Positions 1-9,739 of a DNA stretch of 24,223 nt are shown in pieces. The translations under genes were made by a program, and so were the position numbers. The first letter of the stretch is position 1; each line of letters starts with the position of its first letter. The notes under the pieces were generated by a model. The model had not been told where the DNA came from and ran no database searches. It saw only the letters and a list, made by a program, of their open reading frames with translations. Origin of the DNA: Chara braunii (Eukaryota; Streptophyta; Charophyceae; Charales; Characeae); contig BFEA01000284.1 of assembly GCA_003427395.1 (NCBI GenBank), positions 608,508 through 632,730 on the forward strand, read 5' to 3'.

Positions 1-213
1 TCAGTTTGAATACCCCTTGGCACAGTAAATCGACATACTCAGTTTGAGTGCCCCGTGGCGTAGCAAAATCGGCATACTCAGTTTGAGTGCCCCTTGGCAC
101 AGTAAATCGGCATACTCAGTTTGAGTGCCCCGTGACACAGCAAAATCGGCATACTCAATTTGAGTGCCCCGTGGCACAACAAAATCGACATACTCAGTTT
201 GAGTGCCCCGTGT
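1..213. repeat. 38-39 bp minisatellite, about 5.5 units
   Basis: Units start near 1, 39, 78, 116, 155 and 194. Each contains a TACTCAGTTTGAGTGCCCC-like half and an AAAATCGGCA-like half. The array is cut by the window edge, so its true length is unknown. The unit resembles the 43-bp unit of the inverted-repeat spacer (16862-17130), sharing cacag, aaaatcg and tactca blocks in the same order. This suggests the two arrays come from related retroelement regulatory regions. The open frame through it on the minus strand is a by-product of the repeat period. Confidence 0.9.
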
Positions 214-784
214 ATGGCTTCGGCAATCTTTAATCACTGCGCAAGTGGGCACACTATACCAATAGCCCTCAAATACAAAGGGGGGGGCCATGAGCACGCA
301 GAGTCATTGGCTCCCTAAATATGGAGAGTACGGGCGCACAGCGTCACCAATACTCATCGTGAAAGTTTCACCGGTGCTCGCACAACAGACAACTGGTTGG
401 ACAGAGATGTGTAGGAGGGGGAAAGGAGAGAAGTGAGCGGAGAGAATAACGGAGAAGGTGGGAAAGAAAGCAAGGGGATGGGGAACAGGTAGACGGACCC
501 AGTGGGAACCAGGATGGCCGCACTTCCTTGAGCCACCCCACCTGTTACCTGCTTCTAGCCTGCCTTGGTCTCGCTTCTTCTCCTTGCTCCTCCGGCGCAG
601 CAACTTCGTTCCCTCCTCCTTGTCGTCCCGCCAGTGTCTCTGCATCTCGCAAGTGAAGGCTCCTCTCGGTCTGTCCGATCTCCCTCTTTGGGTGGCATGG
701 CCTCTCTTTTATAAGGGAGAGGCCAAGTGATCGGGGCTGAGTGCTGCAGTCCCAAGGTTGGGGCTGTGGTCAAACTTTAGACAG
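214..784. other. No gene recognised; GC-rich spacer between two minisatellites
   Basis: Several overlapping open frames exist on both strands, but none has a recognisable domain and they shadow one another. A G-run lies near 280-288. The only suggestive signal is a minus-strand TATA-like box at 706-713, listed separately. I see no sequence support for a function. Confidence 0.5.
706..713 (-). promoter_or_regulatory. Candidate minus-strand TATA box
   Basis: The minus strand reads TATAAAAG here. It is followed about 25 bp downstream by an ATG opening a short Arg/Glu-rich frame, and preceded on that strand by the hairpin minisatellite. The frame ends soon after a possible splice donor (AG|GTAACA near 560). 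It could be the start of an LTR-driven transcript or chance. Confidence 0.25.
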
Positions 785-1375
785 GGCCTAAGCTAAAAAT
801 AGAAGCAGTCCCGACCTTGGGATATGAACGGTCAGTCCCCCAGCAGACGAACAGTCAGTCCCACGCTAAAAATAGAGTGGGACTGTGCTAATTTTAGCAC
901 GGGACTGGCGCAGGCCCAGTCCCCGGAAGATGAACAATCAGTCCCACGCTAAAATAGCGTGGGACTGTGCTAATTGTAGCACGGGACTGGCACAGGCCCA
1001 GTTCCCGTAGACGAACAGTCAGTCCCACGCTAAAAATACCGTGGGACTGTGCTAATTTTAGTACGGAAGTGGCGCAGGCCCAGTCCCCGGTAGACGAACA
1101 GTCAGTCCCACGCTAAGAATAGCGTGGGACTGTGCTAATCTTAGCACGGGACTGGTGCAGGCCCAGTCCCTGGTAGACGAACAGTCAGTCCCATGCAAAA
1201 AATAGTGTGGGGCTATGCTAATTTTAGCACGGGACTGGCGCAGGCCAGTCCCTGGTAGACGAACATTCAGTCCCACGCTAAAAATAGCGTGGGACTGTGC
1301 TAATTTTAGCACGGGACTGGTGCAGGCCCGACTTTGGGAAATGAACAGTCAGTCCCGTCCCTAAAATAGCGCGCG
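785..1375. repeat. 82-bp minisatellite with hairpin in each unit, about 6.5 units
   Basis: Six units recur every 81-83 bp; the hairpin starts at about 857, 939, 1020, 1103, 1185 and 1268, and a decayed seventh lies near 1350. Most units contain AGTCCCACGCTA, a short A-rich loop, and the reverse complement TAGCGTGGGACT, up to 12 bp of stem. A second short palindrome, GTGCTAA/TTAGCAC, follows. The unit near 1185 has decayed pairing (cccatgc against gtgtggg). Both RNA strands would fold into a row of hairpins. The array sits upstream of the TATA box at 1824 and could be part of a retroelement U3 region. Confidence 0.9.
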
Positions 1376-1992
1376 GCCCTATCTTAATTATTACTAGGGC
1401 CGGGTTATTCATTTACGTGACCATTTTGGGGCTATTCCGCTTCCGACGGAGTTAGGCGGTCGCGTCGGTCCGGTCCCAACCGGTCAAAGTTGAATATCTC
1501 GCTAACCCTTGGTCCGTTTCAGGTGCCGTTTGGACCGGATCCCACTAATTCCCCCCTTGCGGTCGCGACGGTTCAGTCCACAGGGGATGATCAGACCCCC
1601 AAAGGGCTGTACTGCCGTGCCGTCCTTCTCGTGGCTTCGTCCCAAGGGAATCTCGACCGTTGCGCTAGGGTCGAATTGACCGAGGTCGTGGATAGTTCCA
1701 TGGCGCGGGTTTGACGCAGCGCGGAGGTTGACCGCAACGAGTCAACTTCCGGGGATGTATCGCATTGCCTTCCGACAACCATACCAAACCCCATTCCTGG
1801 CGTCCTCGCCAGGTTCTGGCCAGTATAAAAAGCCTAATAGCTTACTTGCTCTCATCATTCACACTCGAACTCGCATCGTCAAGTGTGCAGCGCTATTACG
1901 CTCTCGCGACTACCGCTGCTTTCATCGCTCTCGACTTGCTTGCGCCCTTGTCGCACTAGTGCTTACCATTGAGCAGCTAATCAGCCTTTGCC
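1376..1992 (+). other. LTR-like promoter and leader region of a plus-strand element
   Basis: No coding capacity is evident. The stretch leads through a TATA box at 1824 into the ATG of a gag-like fragment at 1993, the usual order of U3, R/U5 and leader in an LTR retrotransposon. I could not find a clear primer-binding site or LTR end, so the boundary is unresolved. Several short CG-rich palindromic pieces (for example near 1440-1480) are present. Confidence 0.4.
1824..1832 (+). promoter_or_regulatory. TATA box (tataaaaag)
   Basis: A good TATA consensus lies 169 bp upstream of the ATG at 1993. The spacing leaves room for a start site near 1855 and a leader of about 140 bases. The context suggests a retroelement promoter rather than a cellular one. 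The assignment is positional only. Confidence 0.45.
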
Positions 1993-2410
1993 ATGGCGCT
2001 AAAGACGCGAGGCTCGGGCGCTGGATGTGGGAGAGGAGACCGACAGGGAAAGGCGCCAGATCGACCAATCGATCTGACGTACGAGGGGGAGAGATCCGAA
2101 GAGGAGTAGGAGGAGAGATGGGAAGGAATGCGTTTGCGCCATCGCTCAGAGGACCGGCACGAGCGCACGCCGTCGCCGAGGTCGACGATATACTATACGT
2201 ATAAATACGAGCAGCGCTACGACACTCCGCCTTCACGCTTCGAGCCGCCCTCTCGATCATACCCTTCACCATATCGTCCTTCTTCCTCTGCTCAACCACA
2301 TCCTCGCCAGCTCACCGTCCTCCCACAGTCCCCTCGCCCTGCGCCACCGCCGTTGCCTTGTGTACCAGATCCACCCGTTGTCCACCAGGCTGCGCCCCCC
2401 GACCATCGCT
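1993..2410 (+). pseudogene. 5' fragment of a gag-like ORF (plus-strand retroelement)
   Basis: From the ATG at 1993 one frame runs about 140 codons, with a single TAG at 2107-2109. Codons before and after the stop are consistent in composition: a basic start, an acidic EGERSEEE stretch, then a Ser/Arg/Tyr/Pro-rich low-complexity tail. The stop is explained by one G-to-A change at a TGG codon. Disordered, proline-rich N-termini of this kind are common in Ty3/gypsy gag. After about 2410 the composition changes and hydrophobic codons continue to 2496, so the element is truncated. There is no capsid or zinc knuckle. The assignment rests on composition and position, not on a recognised domain. Confidence 0.45.
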
Positions 2411-3119
2411 TGTGCGTCATACTTGCGCTGTTCTTCATATGTCAACTTGAGCTATGCGGCCTTGTATGGTATCTAATATATAGAGGTATCATATAAAATA
2501 TATCCCCAATCATCAGGGTGCTCGCCCGCTAGGGCTTGAGTGCTCACTCAATAAGGCATGGACCACTGGTCCAAGCCACCATCAAAATAAAGAAGGAGTT
2601 AGCCTTATCAGACTTGCATGGTGCAATCATCGCACGCAAGTATCATGGCTGCTCATGCAGCCCAATTATATTAACAATCCCGTTTCCTTGCATCACTGAA
2701 TCAGCCTCAATTTCAAGTCAAACCCTCATTAGGTTTGGCCTCATGCATCATAATGATCGATTCTGATCTTAGGCCTAAACCTATCGTTAGGCCTGGTCTG
2801 ACAATCCAAGTCTCAGTCCTGTCCTGCACATCTCATCATCATAGGATCAGTCCATCTCATCCATACTGCCCATCAGTATAATATAATCCTCGTCAGTATC
2901 TCAACCACGGGTGGATATGGGACCAATCATCAAACCCAGGATCATCCTGGTCATCTTAGACCGAAGGCTGCCTCCTAAGGGGTGAACATACCAAGCCCGT
3001 TTCTCTTTGTCTGCCGGCCCCGTGCCGCTCACTGTCGGGTCATACCAAACCCCATTGTCTTCGTCTGACCGTAGGGTACCTGCAAAACAGATGTCAAGTC
3101 AAGCCTAAAAAAAAAGACG
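2411..3119. other. Unexplained AT-richer region, no gene seen
   Basis: Short overlapping frames only. The stretch contains AT-rich runs (2465-2505) and scattered catcat-type repeats, and a poly(A) run near 3107-3115. I recognise no RNA gene, repeat family or coding exon. Confidence 0.5.
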
Positions 3120-3339
3120 AGAAAAAATGATCTCTCCTAAAGACTTTTGCCAACACCCCTTCCTCACTCACTATCAGAGTCTTACCTTTCGGCCTTCCGA
3201 GAGTGCCCCCGCTCGCCCTGGTGGGCTCCTCCGCTGACCCATCCCGGCAAGCAGAGAAAAGTCAGTCCTGATTCCCAGTCATGGCGGTCCGGCCACCCTC
3301 TGAGCCCTTGCTCAGAACAGCTCACGGGGAGCCGCACAC
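3120..3339 (-). other. Possible organellar group II intron 5' part (nuclear insert)
   Basis: Read on the minus strand from about 3337, the sequence opens with GTGCGGCT, the form of many plant mitochondrial group II intron starts. About 100 bases of GC-rich structured sequence follow, including a GATGGGTCAGCGGAGGAGCC-like block and a GGCCGAAAGGT hairpin with a GAAA tetraloop. The order and wording match my memory of domain I of plant mitochondrial introns such as those in nad and cox genes. I see no domain V, so it would be a fragment, most simply a nuclear copy of mitochondrial DNA. The call relies on recall and needs a search. Confidence 0.4.
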
Positions 3340-4380
3340 CCCTTCATGAAGCCCTCACTATGATGAGTGCAGACCCATGGCGCGGAAGCTCTTTAGTCGA
3401 CATCAGAGCCTCCGCCTACTCGCTCCACTTCTTACTAACGTCCGGCTCTTGCTATTGTGCGGGGAGCCTGCCAACACCCAACCAGACGTGGCTGGTGAGT
3501 CAGAGCGAGTCCAAAATTAAGCTTTGCAACAGTGGGCTAGGAGGTCATAATGGCTCTGTTGCCAGTTGGGCTGTGGATACCTGGCTTGGCTCGATGCCAA
3601 GGGAATGCACTCGGAGACACTGCTCCCTGGAGACACCCCGATCAGGGAGATAGTAGGAGTCTACCACCTTGATCAACCAATTGTCGGATTTTGACTGGGA
3701 GAGGCTCGGGATGCCCCCTTCCTTTTCAGCAGGCGGACCAGGTCACAACGCGGTGACCCGAGGAACGGCTAACCACCCTAGGGTCCGGAGCTATCCGCCA
3801 CTATGGCTTGGACGTCCCGCTAACCCAGCTAGCCTCTGGACCTTTGTGAGAACCTGCTTCAGGGAATCATCTCTTGCTCAAGAGGCACAACCGAAATTCT
3901 CTGCCTGTTCATGAAGGACGAAAGTGCTGACACCGCAGGGGACGCCACTGTGGACAGACTCTCGCTGGGGAACCGTTGCGAGAGTCCGACGGCTGCAGTG
4001 AGAACACTCCCTCCAACATGAAGAATGCAGCAAGCTCCAATCCGCTGCGATGCTAAGTGATCTTCGCCCCGACCATATGATCGGACAGATCACTCCATCG
4101 ATTGTGACACATGACTGACAACCTATCCCTTTAGTGCTCGATAGTGCTTAGCCGCGAAGGCCCATCTGGAAAGGAACCCCATCACGGCGATGTTGAGTCC
4201 CTTGCCATGGGAACACTTCACTAGGCTTAGTACCACCCTCTTTCAGAGATAACCAATCAACTTGTGTCAGATGATGCTAGGCAATCCTCCTTACGCAATC
4301 GTACTAGAAGGTTGCCCCATCAATTGAGCACCGACTTATGAGAGGAAGAAAACAAATTTTTACTTTATCCCACAGCCATT
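3340..4380. other. Unexplained GC-rich structured region with two strong stem-loops
   Basis: There is no coding frame with a recognisable domain; the 168-codon plus-strand frame at 3147-3653 overlaps the intron-like segment and has no domain. Two strong inverted repeats occur. The first is a 9-bp perfect stem, 3957-3965 with 3978-3986. The second is an 8-bp perfect stem, 4056-4063 with 4087-4094, containing an inner 4-bp stem (4069-4072 with 4081-4084). The region may continue the organellar insert at 3120-3339 or be an unrelated structured RNA. Confidence 0.35.
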
Positions 4381-4712
4381 CATTTCACAATGTCATTCAT
4401 ACTAAATAAAATACAATAAGAGGCAAGAACTGAAATCCCATAAACTGACTCGCAATCCCCGAGGCATGTCCTCAGGACTCGACAAATGACAAGCCAGATA
4501 CAATGCATTGAACTGAAATTTGAAAATTTTAACTCACAGTCATACAAAACTGAGGCCAATCTGGGTCCGGCAGACACATAGGTCCACCACTGAGCCGAGC
4601 CATTATAGGCTGCTCGTAACCAACTCCGGCATCCGAAATCATACCATAAGCATAGCAAGCCGACTATTGGCTGCAGCTGGCGGCACACGGGCCACATCCC
4701 AGTGCATAATCA
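4381..4712. other. No feature recognised
   Basis: A stretch of mixed composition before the 46-bp minisatellite. The open frames here have no recognisable domain. If the minus-strand retroelement once had a 3' LTR, it should have lain between here and 5276, but I found no match to the sequence next to its primer-binding site. Confidence 0.4.
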
Positions 4713-5165
4713 TCATCTTTGGTTGGCGGCAGACTGACCACGTCCCAGCAAAAAATCATCATTCATAGTTGGCGGCACACTGGCCACGACACAGCATATC
4801 ATCATCACATCATTATCCATAGCTGGCGGCACACTGGCCACGTCCCAGCATATCATCATCATCTGTAGCTGGCGGCAACACTGTCCACGTCCCAGCATAT
4901 AATCATCATCCGTAGCTGGCGGCAACACTGTCCACGTCACAGCATATAATCATCATCTGTAGCTGGCGGCAACATTGTCCACGTCCCAGCATATAATCAT
5001 CATTTGAAGTTGGCGGCAACACTGTCCATGTCCCAGCGTATAATCATTTGAAGCTGGCGGCACACTGTCCACGTCCCAGCATATAATCATCTGAAGCTGG
5101 CGGCACACTGTCCACGTCCCAACATATAAAAGATCCCACGATTGGCGGTATTCTCACCACGTTCC
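4713..5165. repeat. 43-54 bp minisatellite, about 10 units
   Basis: Units follow the pattern of a TGGCGGCA-type head, ACACTGTCCACGTCCCAGCA and an ATCATCAT-type tail. Tail length varies because ATC triplets expand and contract, giving units of 43 to 54 bp. The last units before 5165 are degenerate. The array lies about 110 bp beyond the integrase stop codon, so it occupies the 3' non-coding or U3 position of the minus-strand retroelement. Confidence 0.9.
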
Positions 5166-5276
5166 AACCGATGCTAAGGGCACACTGGTCACGACCCAGC
5201 ATGTCCAGGCTGATGCTACTCGGCTCACGGACCTTGCCTCATCGTTCTGCCCGAACTCGGAATCAAATCTGCATCT

Positions 5277-6490
5277 CTAAGTATGAATTTTCGGAGTCGG
5301 GAGCCGGGAGCCGGATACTATACCATGGGATTTCGTTCCATCCATCTCTGCTAACTCATAGGCTTTGCCTTTAACCTCTCTGATGATACTGAAAGGTCCC
5401 ATCCACTTGGCCTCCAATCTCTTGGTCCACTGTGTGTCCAGAGATGTATCATGCAGAAGTACAATATCCCCGACCTGAAGTCGTTCCTTCTTGATGTACC
5501 TCTTGCTGTTCCATCGTGTCTGATCAGATAATCTGTTGTCTGACATCGTCGTTATGGCCTCAATTATGGCCTCATCCACTTCCTTGATTTGCCTGATCCT
5601 CAGCCTCAACAACTCCTCTGTGGAGTATGACTCTCTCTGCGCCTCATGGGTCCAGGTCTCAACCAGGTTCTCAATGAGAGAAGTAGAATACATGTCATAC
5701 CAGAGTGTAATGGGTGCATAACCTGTGGTCCGTTTGATAGTCACATTGTCAGCATAAACAACCACGCTCAAGAAAGATGGTCAGTTCCTGGAGTCACCTT
5801 GGCACCATTTTGATATAGCATCCTCCAGTGTCATATGACCTCTTTCCACTAGTGTATTAGCCTGAGAATGATATGGTGTCACAAACCTGATCCTGACTCT
5901 AAGTCTGAACATGAGTCTTTTGACCATCTCGTTCTTGAACTCTGATCCCTGATTAGCCACAAACTCACGTATGAAGGGGTACCTTAGGTATATTTCCTCG
6001 ATCCAACCTGCCACTGCCTTTGCGATTTTCTTTCGGATGGTTTTTGCTTCAACATAACCAGACATATTATCTCTCATATTAGTACATATTTCATTCCATC
6101 CTTACCAGGTGGCATAGTAATTAGATCAAGGTGAACAGTACTGCCTGGTTCAACAAGAACAGGGGGGTATAATGGTTCAATCAATCTCACAGATGACCTT
6201 TTCTGACAAGCCTCACATGACTTACAATATCTCATAACCATATCCCTCAGGCTATCCCAGTGATATAGTCGAGATACTTTATAGTATGTAGCATCACCAC
6301 CCCTATGACCCCCTTCTAGAGTCTCATGCAATGCGGCGATCACCTCTAACTGCCTTTCCCTACCACACACCATTCTCAGCGGCGGTAGTCCTTCCTTAGC
6401 ATCCACGAAAAGATGGCCCCTACGTAGTCTAAAGGTCATTTTTGTCTTTTCATGGTAGAATTCATCCAGCTGATTACTGTTCATCACCAT
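5277..6490 (-). pseudogene. Integrase with GPY/F-like C-terminal domain
   Basis: It would insert the element cDNA into host DNA. The start region has an HHCC zinc-binding module: two His around HETLEGGH and CKSCEAC. The core has the first Asp in VHLDLI and the Glu in LVERGH. The second catalytic Asp is replaced by Asn in VANQGSEF (codon 5952-5954), a single GAT-to-AAT change. The C-terminal part reads KWMGPFSIIREV, a GPY/F-type motif typical of Ty3/gypsy integrases; there is no chromodomain. A one-base loss near 6074-6077 shifts frame after MKYVLI, and a TGA at 5772-5780 stands where a Trp is expected. The frame upstream is continuous with RNase H. Confidence 0.85.
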
Positions 6491-7190
6491 ACCAATCCTC
6501 TTATACTCCCCATCATACTCATCCTTCGTAAATCTCCCCTCAGCGTCCTTATCTTGCTCTTGGTCATCCGGCTCTTCCTCTACCTCATTCAGCCTTCACT
6601 CAACCATTCTTGAACTCTCTGCCAGCTCGTGGGCTGCAACAGCGGCTTGTTCTACCATCCCATACCATCCTTCCTCCTCATCCTCTTGAGGTAGGAGGTA
6701 GTGGAGGTAAGGGTCTTCCTTCTCTCCCCAGCAATCTTTCTTGCTCGTTGCTATGGCTGAGGCTGTATAACAACTGGGAGCTGGAGGTAGTCCTTCATCA
6801 TCGTCTTCCATAAGGAATTCGTCAACGAAGGGTGCTTCCTCAAGAGATTCATCATCTATTGATCCCCATTCTACGAGGCTCAGCCCATCAGCTCGATTCT
6901 TTTAAGTAGGTATCTTTTCTAATACAAAATCATATGTCCATATGTGAGTTGCCCACCTACTAACCTTAGCATCTACTTGTTGATGTCTCTTAACAGCTCC
7001 GATTACAGCCGTGGAATCCGTTCTTAGGATGAATATCCGTCCCATAACATAGTGTCTAAACACCCTGAGACAGTGCAGGATTGCCAGAAGCTCCTTCCTG
7101 AACTAAATATAGCCTCTCTCAACCGAATTAAGGGTGTGTCTCTCAAATCTAAGTGGTTTTTCTTTACCATTCTCATCTCGCTGGGCCACC
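6491..7190 (-). pseudogene. RNase H domain plus acidic linker to integrase
   Basis: RNase H would remove the RNA strand after reverse transcription. The domain begins at the VDGGP motif at the end of the RT frame and continues, after a one-base shift near 7175-7185, with FRKELLAILHCLR, FILRTDSTAV and KNRADGLS. These carry the Glu and two Asp expected of the active site. In-frame stops are at 7103-7105 (TAG), 6902-6904 (TAA) and 6596-6598 (TGA). Between RNase H and the integrase zinc module lies an acidic linker of about 130 residues rich in Asp/Glu (EEAPF, EDDDEG, EDEEEG, EEEPDD), longer than I expect for this junction. It is in frame with the integrase start. Confidence 0.75.
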
Positions 7191-8510
7191 GTCGACTTCA
7201 ATGATGAAGGGCCTCTCCCTTTCATCGTCGAAGTAGGGTACACCTAATACGACCCCGCCATCTCTTAACTTATCTTGAAGTGTCCGCACAGCCTTCTCTC
7301 TTTGGTCAGACCACCCTAAGCTAGCTCTTTGTCGCACCATTTCTCTAAGACGCTCGACTATCTTGGCAAACCCGGGAATGAAGATCCGCCAGAAGCTGCA
7401 GACCCCTAGGAAGCTCCTTACTTCCCCAACCGTTTTTAGAGGCATAAGCCGGTTCAGGAGTTTATCCACTTTCTTCGGATCGGGGCTCCTTCCTTCCAAG
7501 AAGCACCTAAAACCCAAGATCGTTACCTCCCTTTGGAATAGTAATGATTTCGGTCCGCTGACTGTTAGGTTGTACTTGGCCAGCCTTTCTAGTACTTTCC
7601 CTACTCCTTGCGCATGTTCCCATACGAACCGCCTGACTCGTCCATCCACTAAAGTCTCATCATTTTCCTTCGGTTCTTTAATTGGATTGTCATCAATGTA
7701 TCGGAACGTAACCTCTGAACATATGTCCTCCATGACCTTCAGCATGTCCCGCTGGACGACAGCGACCCCATTCATCCACCCTTGAGGTACCACACACATT
7801 TGTATGAGGCCTCTAGGTGTATGCATGGCGGTTATAGGTCGACTAATGGGATCTATGGGGAACTGGTCATAGCCAGAGTACAAGTCTATTAGGGAGTAAA
7901 TGCTCCTTCCGGCAAAATACTCGGCCAATAGATCCGCGTTGGGTAAGCTACCCGCATCGCGAACCGTTACTGAATTCAACTTCTGCAAGTTCTGTATCCA
8001 GCGCAGGCCACCACCTGGCTTCCAAAAGCAAAACCAGTGATTGGCGTAAGCTCCATCAGCTGGTTCCGCAACTATCTTCTGGTTTATGTACTCCATTACC
8101 TCTTTTTCTTCCTTTTAAGCATATTTGTGGGTCTTTCATTCCAAGGCGTGTGAGGGACGGTCCATATCTTGACCATCTTGATCATGTCAACGTCCAGTCG
8201 TCCCCTCTCCTCATCATTAAAGGAAAAGTTACCACTGTACTTCTGACATAATTCACATAGGAAATTTTTCTCAGCTGGGAGAAGGAAGTCATCGGCTCTT
8301 ACCTTCATTATCTTGAATCTCTTTGGAGTAATCCTTCCCCCTTTTAATGCAGCCTCTCTTAATCTTTTTATTATTTTTCTCTCATTTTTCAATGCCTCAT
8401 TGTAATCTTTCTCTATCAAGACGGCCACCGGATTCTTCTTAACACCCTTACACTTCTACTTCCTCTTAGACCCGGTGACTATTTTCCTAAAAAAGGCCTA
8501 GTTGCAGAGA
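7173..8510 (-). pseudogene. Reverse transcriptase
   Basis: It copies element RNA to cDNA. The open part, 7173-8096 (307 codons from ATG 8094-8096), contains GGGLRWIQNLQKLN, the motif A region SLIDLYSGYDQ, the PRGLIQMCVVPQGW motif B region and the catalytic YIDD at 7689-7700. A thumb/connection part and the first RNase H Asp (EVDGGP) follow. The N-terminal part is in a different frame at 8096-8510, a Lys-rich stretch with RKKRGN at the junction; a shift at about 8096 separates them. In-frame stops occur near 8456 and 8486 in that upstream part, and another frameshift near 8518 separates it from the protease region. Confidence 0.85.
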
Positions 8511-8517
8511 AGGTGAG

Positions 8518-9739
8518 CTACATTGTCCCCGCTTTTGCTGCCCTCACGGCATCCTTGAACCCTTCCATCTCTCTCTTGTCGCCCAACTCCTTTACTTTAT
8601 CCAGGAGCTTGAGCATCTTACCGATGTCATTTACTATAATCGTTGTCTTTTCGTCTATTATTCCACTTGCTTTCAGCTTTGCTCGTACTTCCTCAATCAA
8701 CTTGTCGGATTCTCCATGCTTAAAAAAATTAACATGTCGCTGATGACGAGGATGATGCCTATCACTTATCACAAATGCCTGTTCTTGACCACTGATAGGA
8801 TCCTGGAGAGAGAGTCAGGACGCCCCATCATGGCCAAAGAACGCACAAGACTCCATTCTATATAGGAAAGAGACTCCGAGAATGCAATCATGATCCAAGT
8901 CGGGGACCACAAAACTGAGGATCTCGGTCCGTAAAGTCTCAATCCGAATAGGCAAATCATCAATAAAACCTTCCAAAGGTAGGAATCCGGCTATATTGGA
9001 AAGCTCATGATTGGCCTTCCTGTCTATCCCGAGCCCACATTACCTCATTGTGGCCGAGGATATGAGCACCATTTCGGCCCCAGAGTCCACTAGGGCTCTG
9101 ACTTTCACGTCGTTTACGGAGATATTCAAATATCCGCACGACATGTTGTCAAACCTCATCTTGGTACCAGGCGGGGCTCTTTCCACATGCTGAGGGAAGA
9201 GTCTCAGGCTATTGATTTCTACCTTCCGCCTTTCAACCATCTTCGTAAGCTCTTCCCTAAACTTGGGTACCAAGGCTACTGCCTCTTTCCAGGATACGGT
9301 GATCTCGGTCTCCTCGAGTAATTTCTTTACTACTTCATCTATCGAAATCCCTTCCTCGGCCTCGGATCTCAAAACCACCTTCCTCTTCTTCCCGATAGCT
9401 TCCTTTCTTTTCCCTTCCTTCACTAGGTCCTTGGTCCCATCGATCAGCTGGTCTAGCTCTCTTTCAGCCTTCTCCAGTTTTTTCTTCTCAACCTCCTTTT
9501 GGCTGATATGGGATACATTCAGGTTTTGATTTCCAGGATTGTCGTCTCGAGCCACTATCTCCGGAGGTAGCATACCATCAAAGGTGATAACATTAACCCT
9601 AACCTTCTTCTTTTTATCCTTATTGGCCTTAGTCTTTTTTAGGATTACCGCTCGCATCCCTCCCTTGACTCGGAAGTCCACCTTGTTCCAATTGGCATCA
9701 CAGATATGCCCATTGACATTTTTCTTGACAGTCACTTCT
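8518..9739 (-). pseudogene. Retropepsin-type aspartic protease with flanking linkers
   Basis: It would process the polyprotein. The active-site motif VDSGAEMVLIS lies near 9050-9090. About 60 codons later comes the ILG-FL motif (DHDCILGVSFL), the usual second half of a retropepsin. The frame is continuous with gag upstream and is interrupted by TAA at 9040-9042, just after the active site, and by TGA at 8815-8817; the latter fits CGA to TGA. The 220 codons before the active site are Lys/Glu-rich and probably a linker, as is the stretch after it (8518-8772). The frame then closes at 8518-8520. Confidence 0.75.

Noticed and set aside
304-645. CCHC zinc knuckle-like KCGHPG...H stretch on the minus strand
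   Set aside because: Spacing does not fit CX2CX4HX4C and a GC-rich context explains the cysteine and histidine.
3147-3653. 168-codon plus-strand ORF
   Set aside because: No recognisable domain and overlaps the intron-like sequence read on the other strand.
2500-5276. 3' LTR of the minus-strand element
   Set aside because: No match to the LTR edge TGTTGTGCCCCC or to the adjacent 119 bases found by eye.
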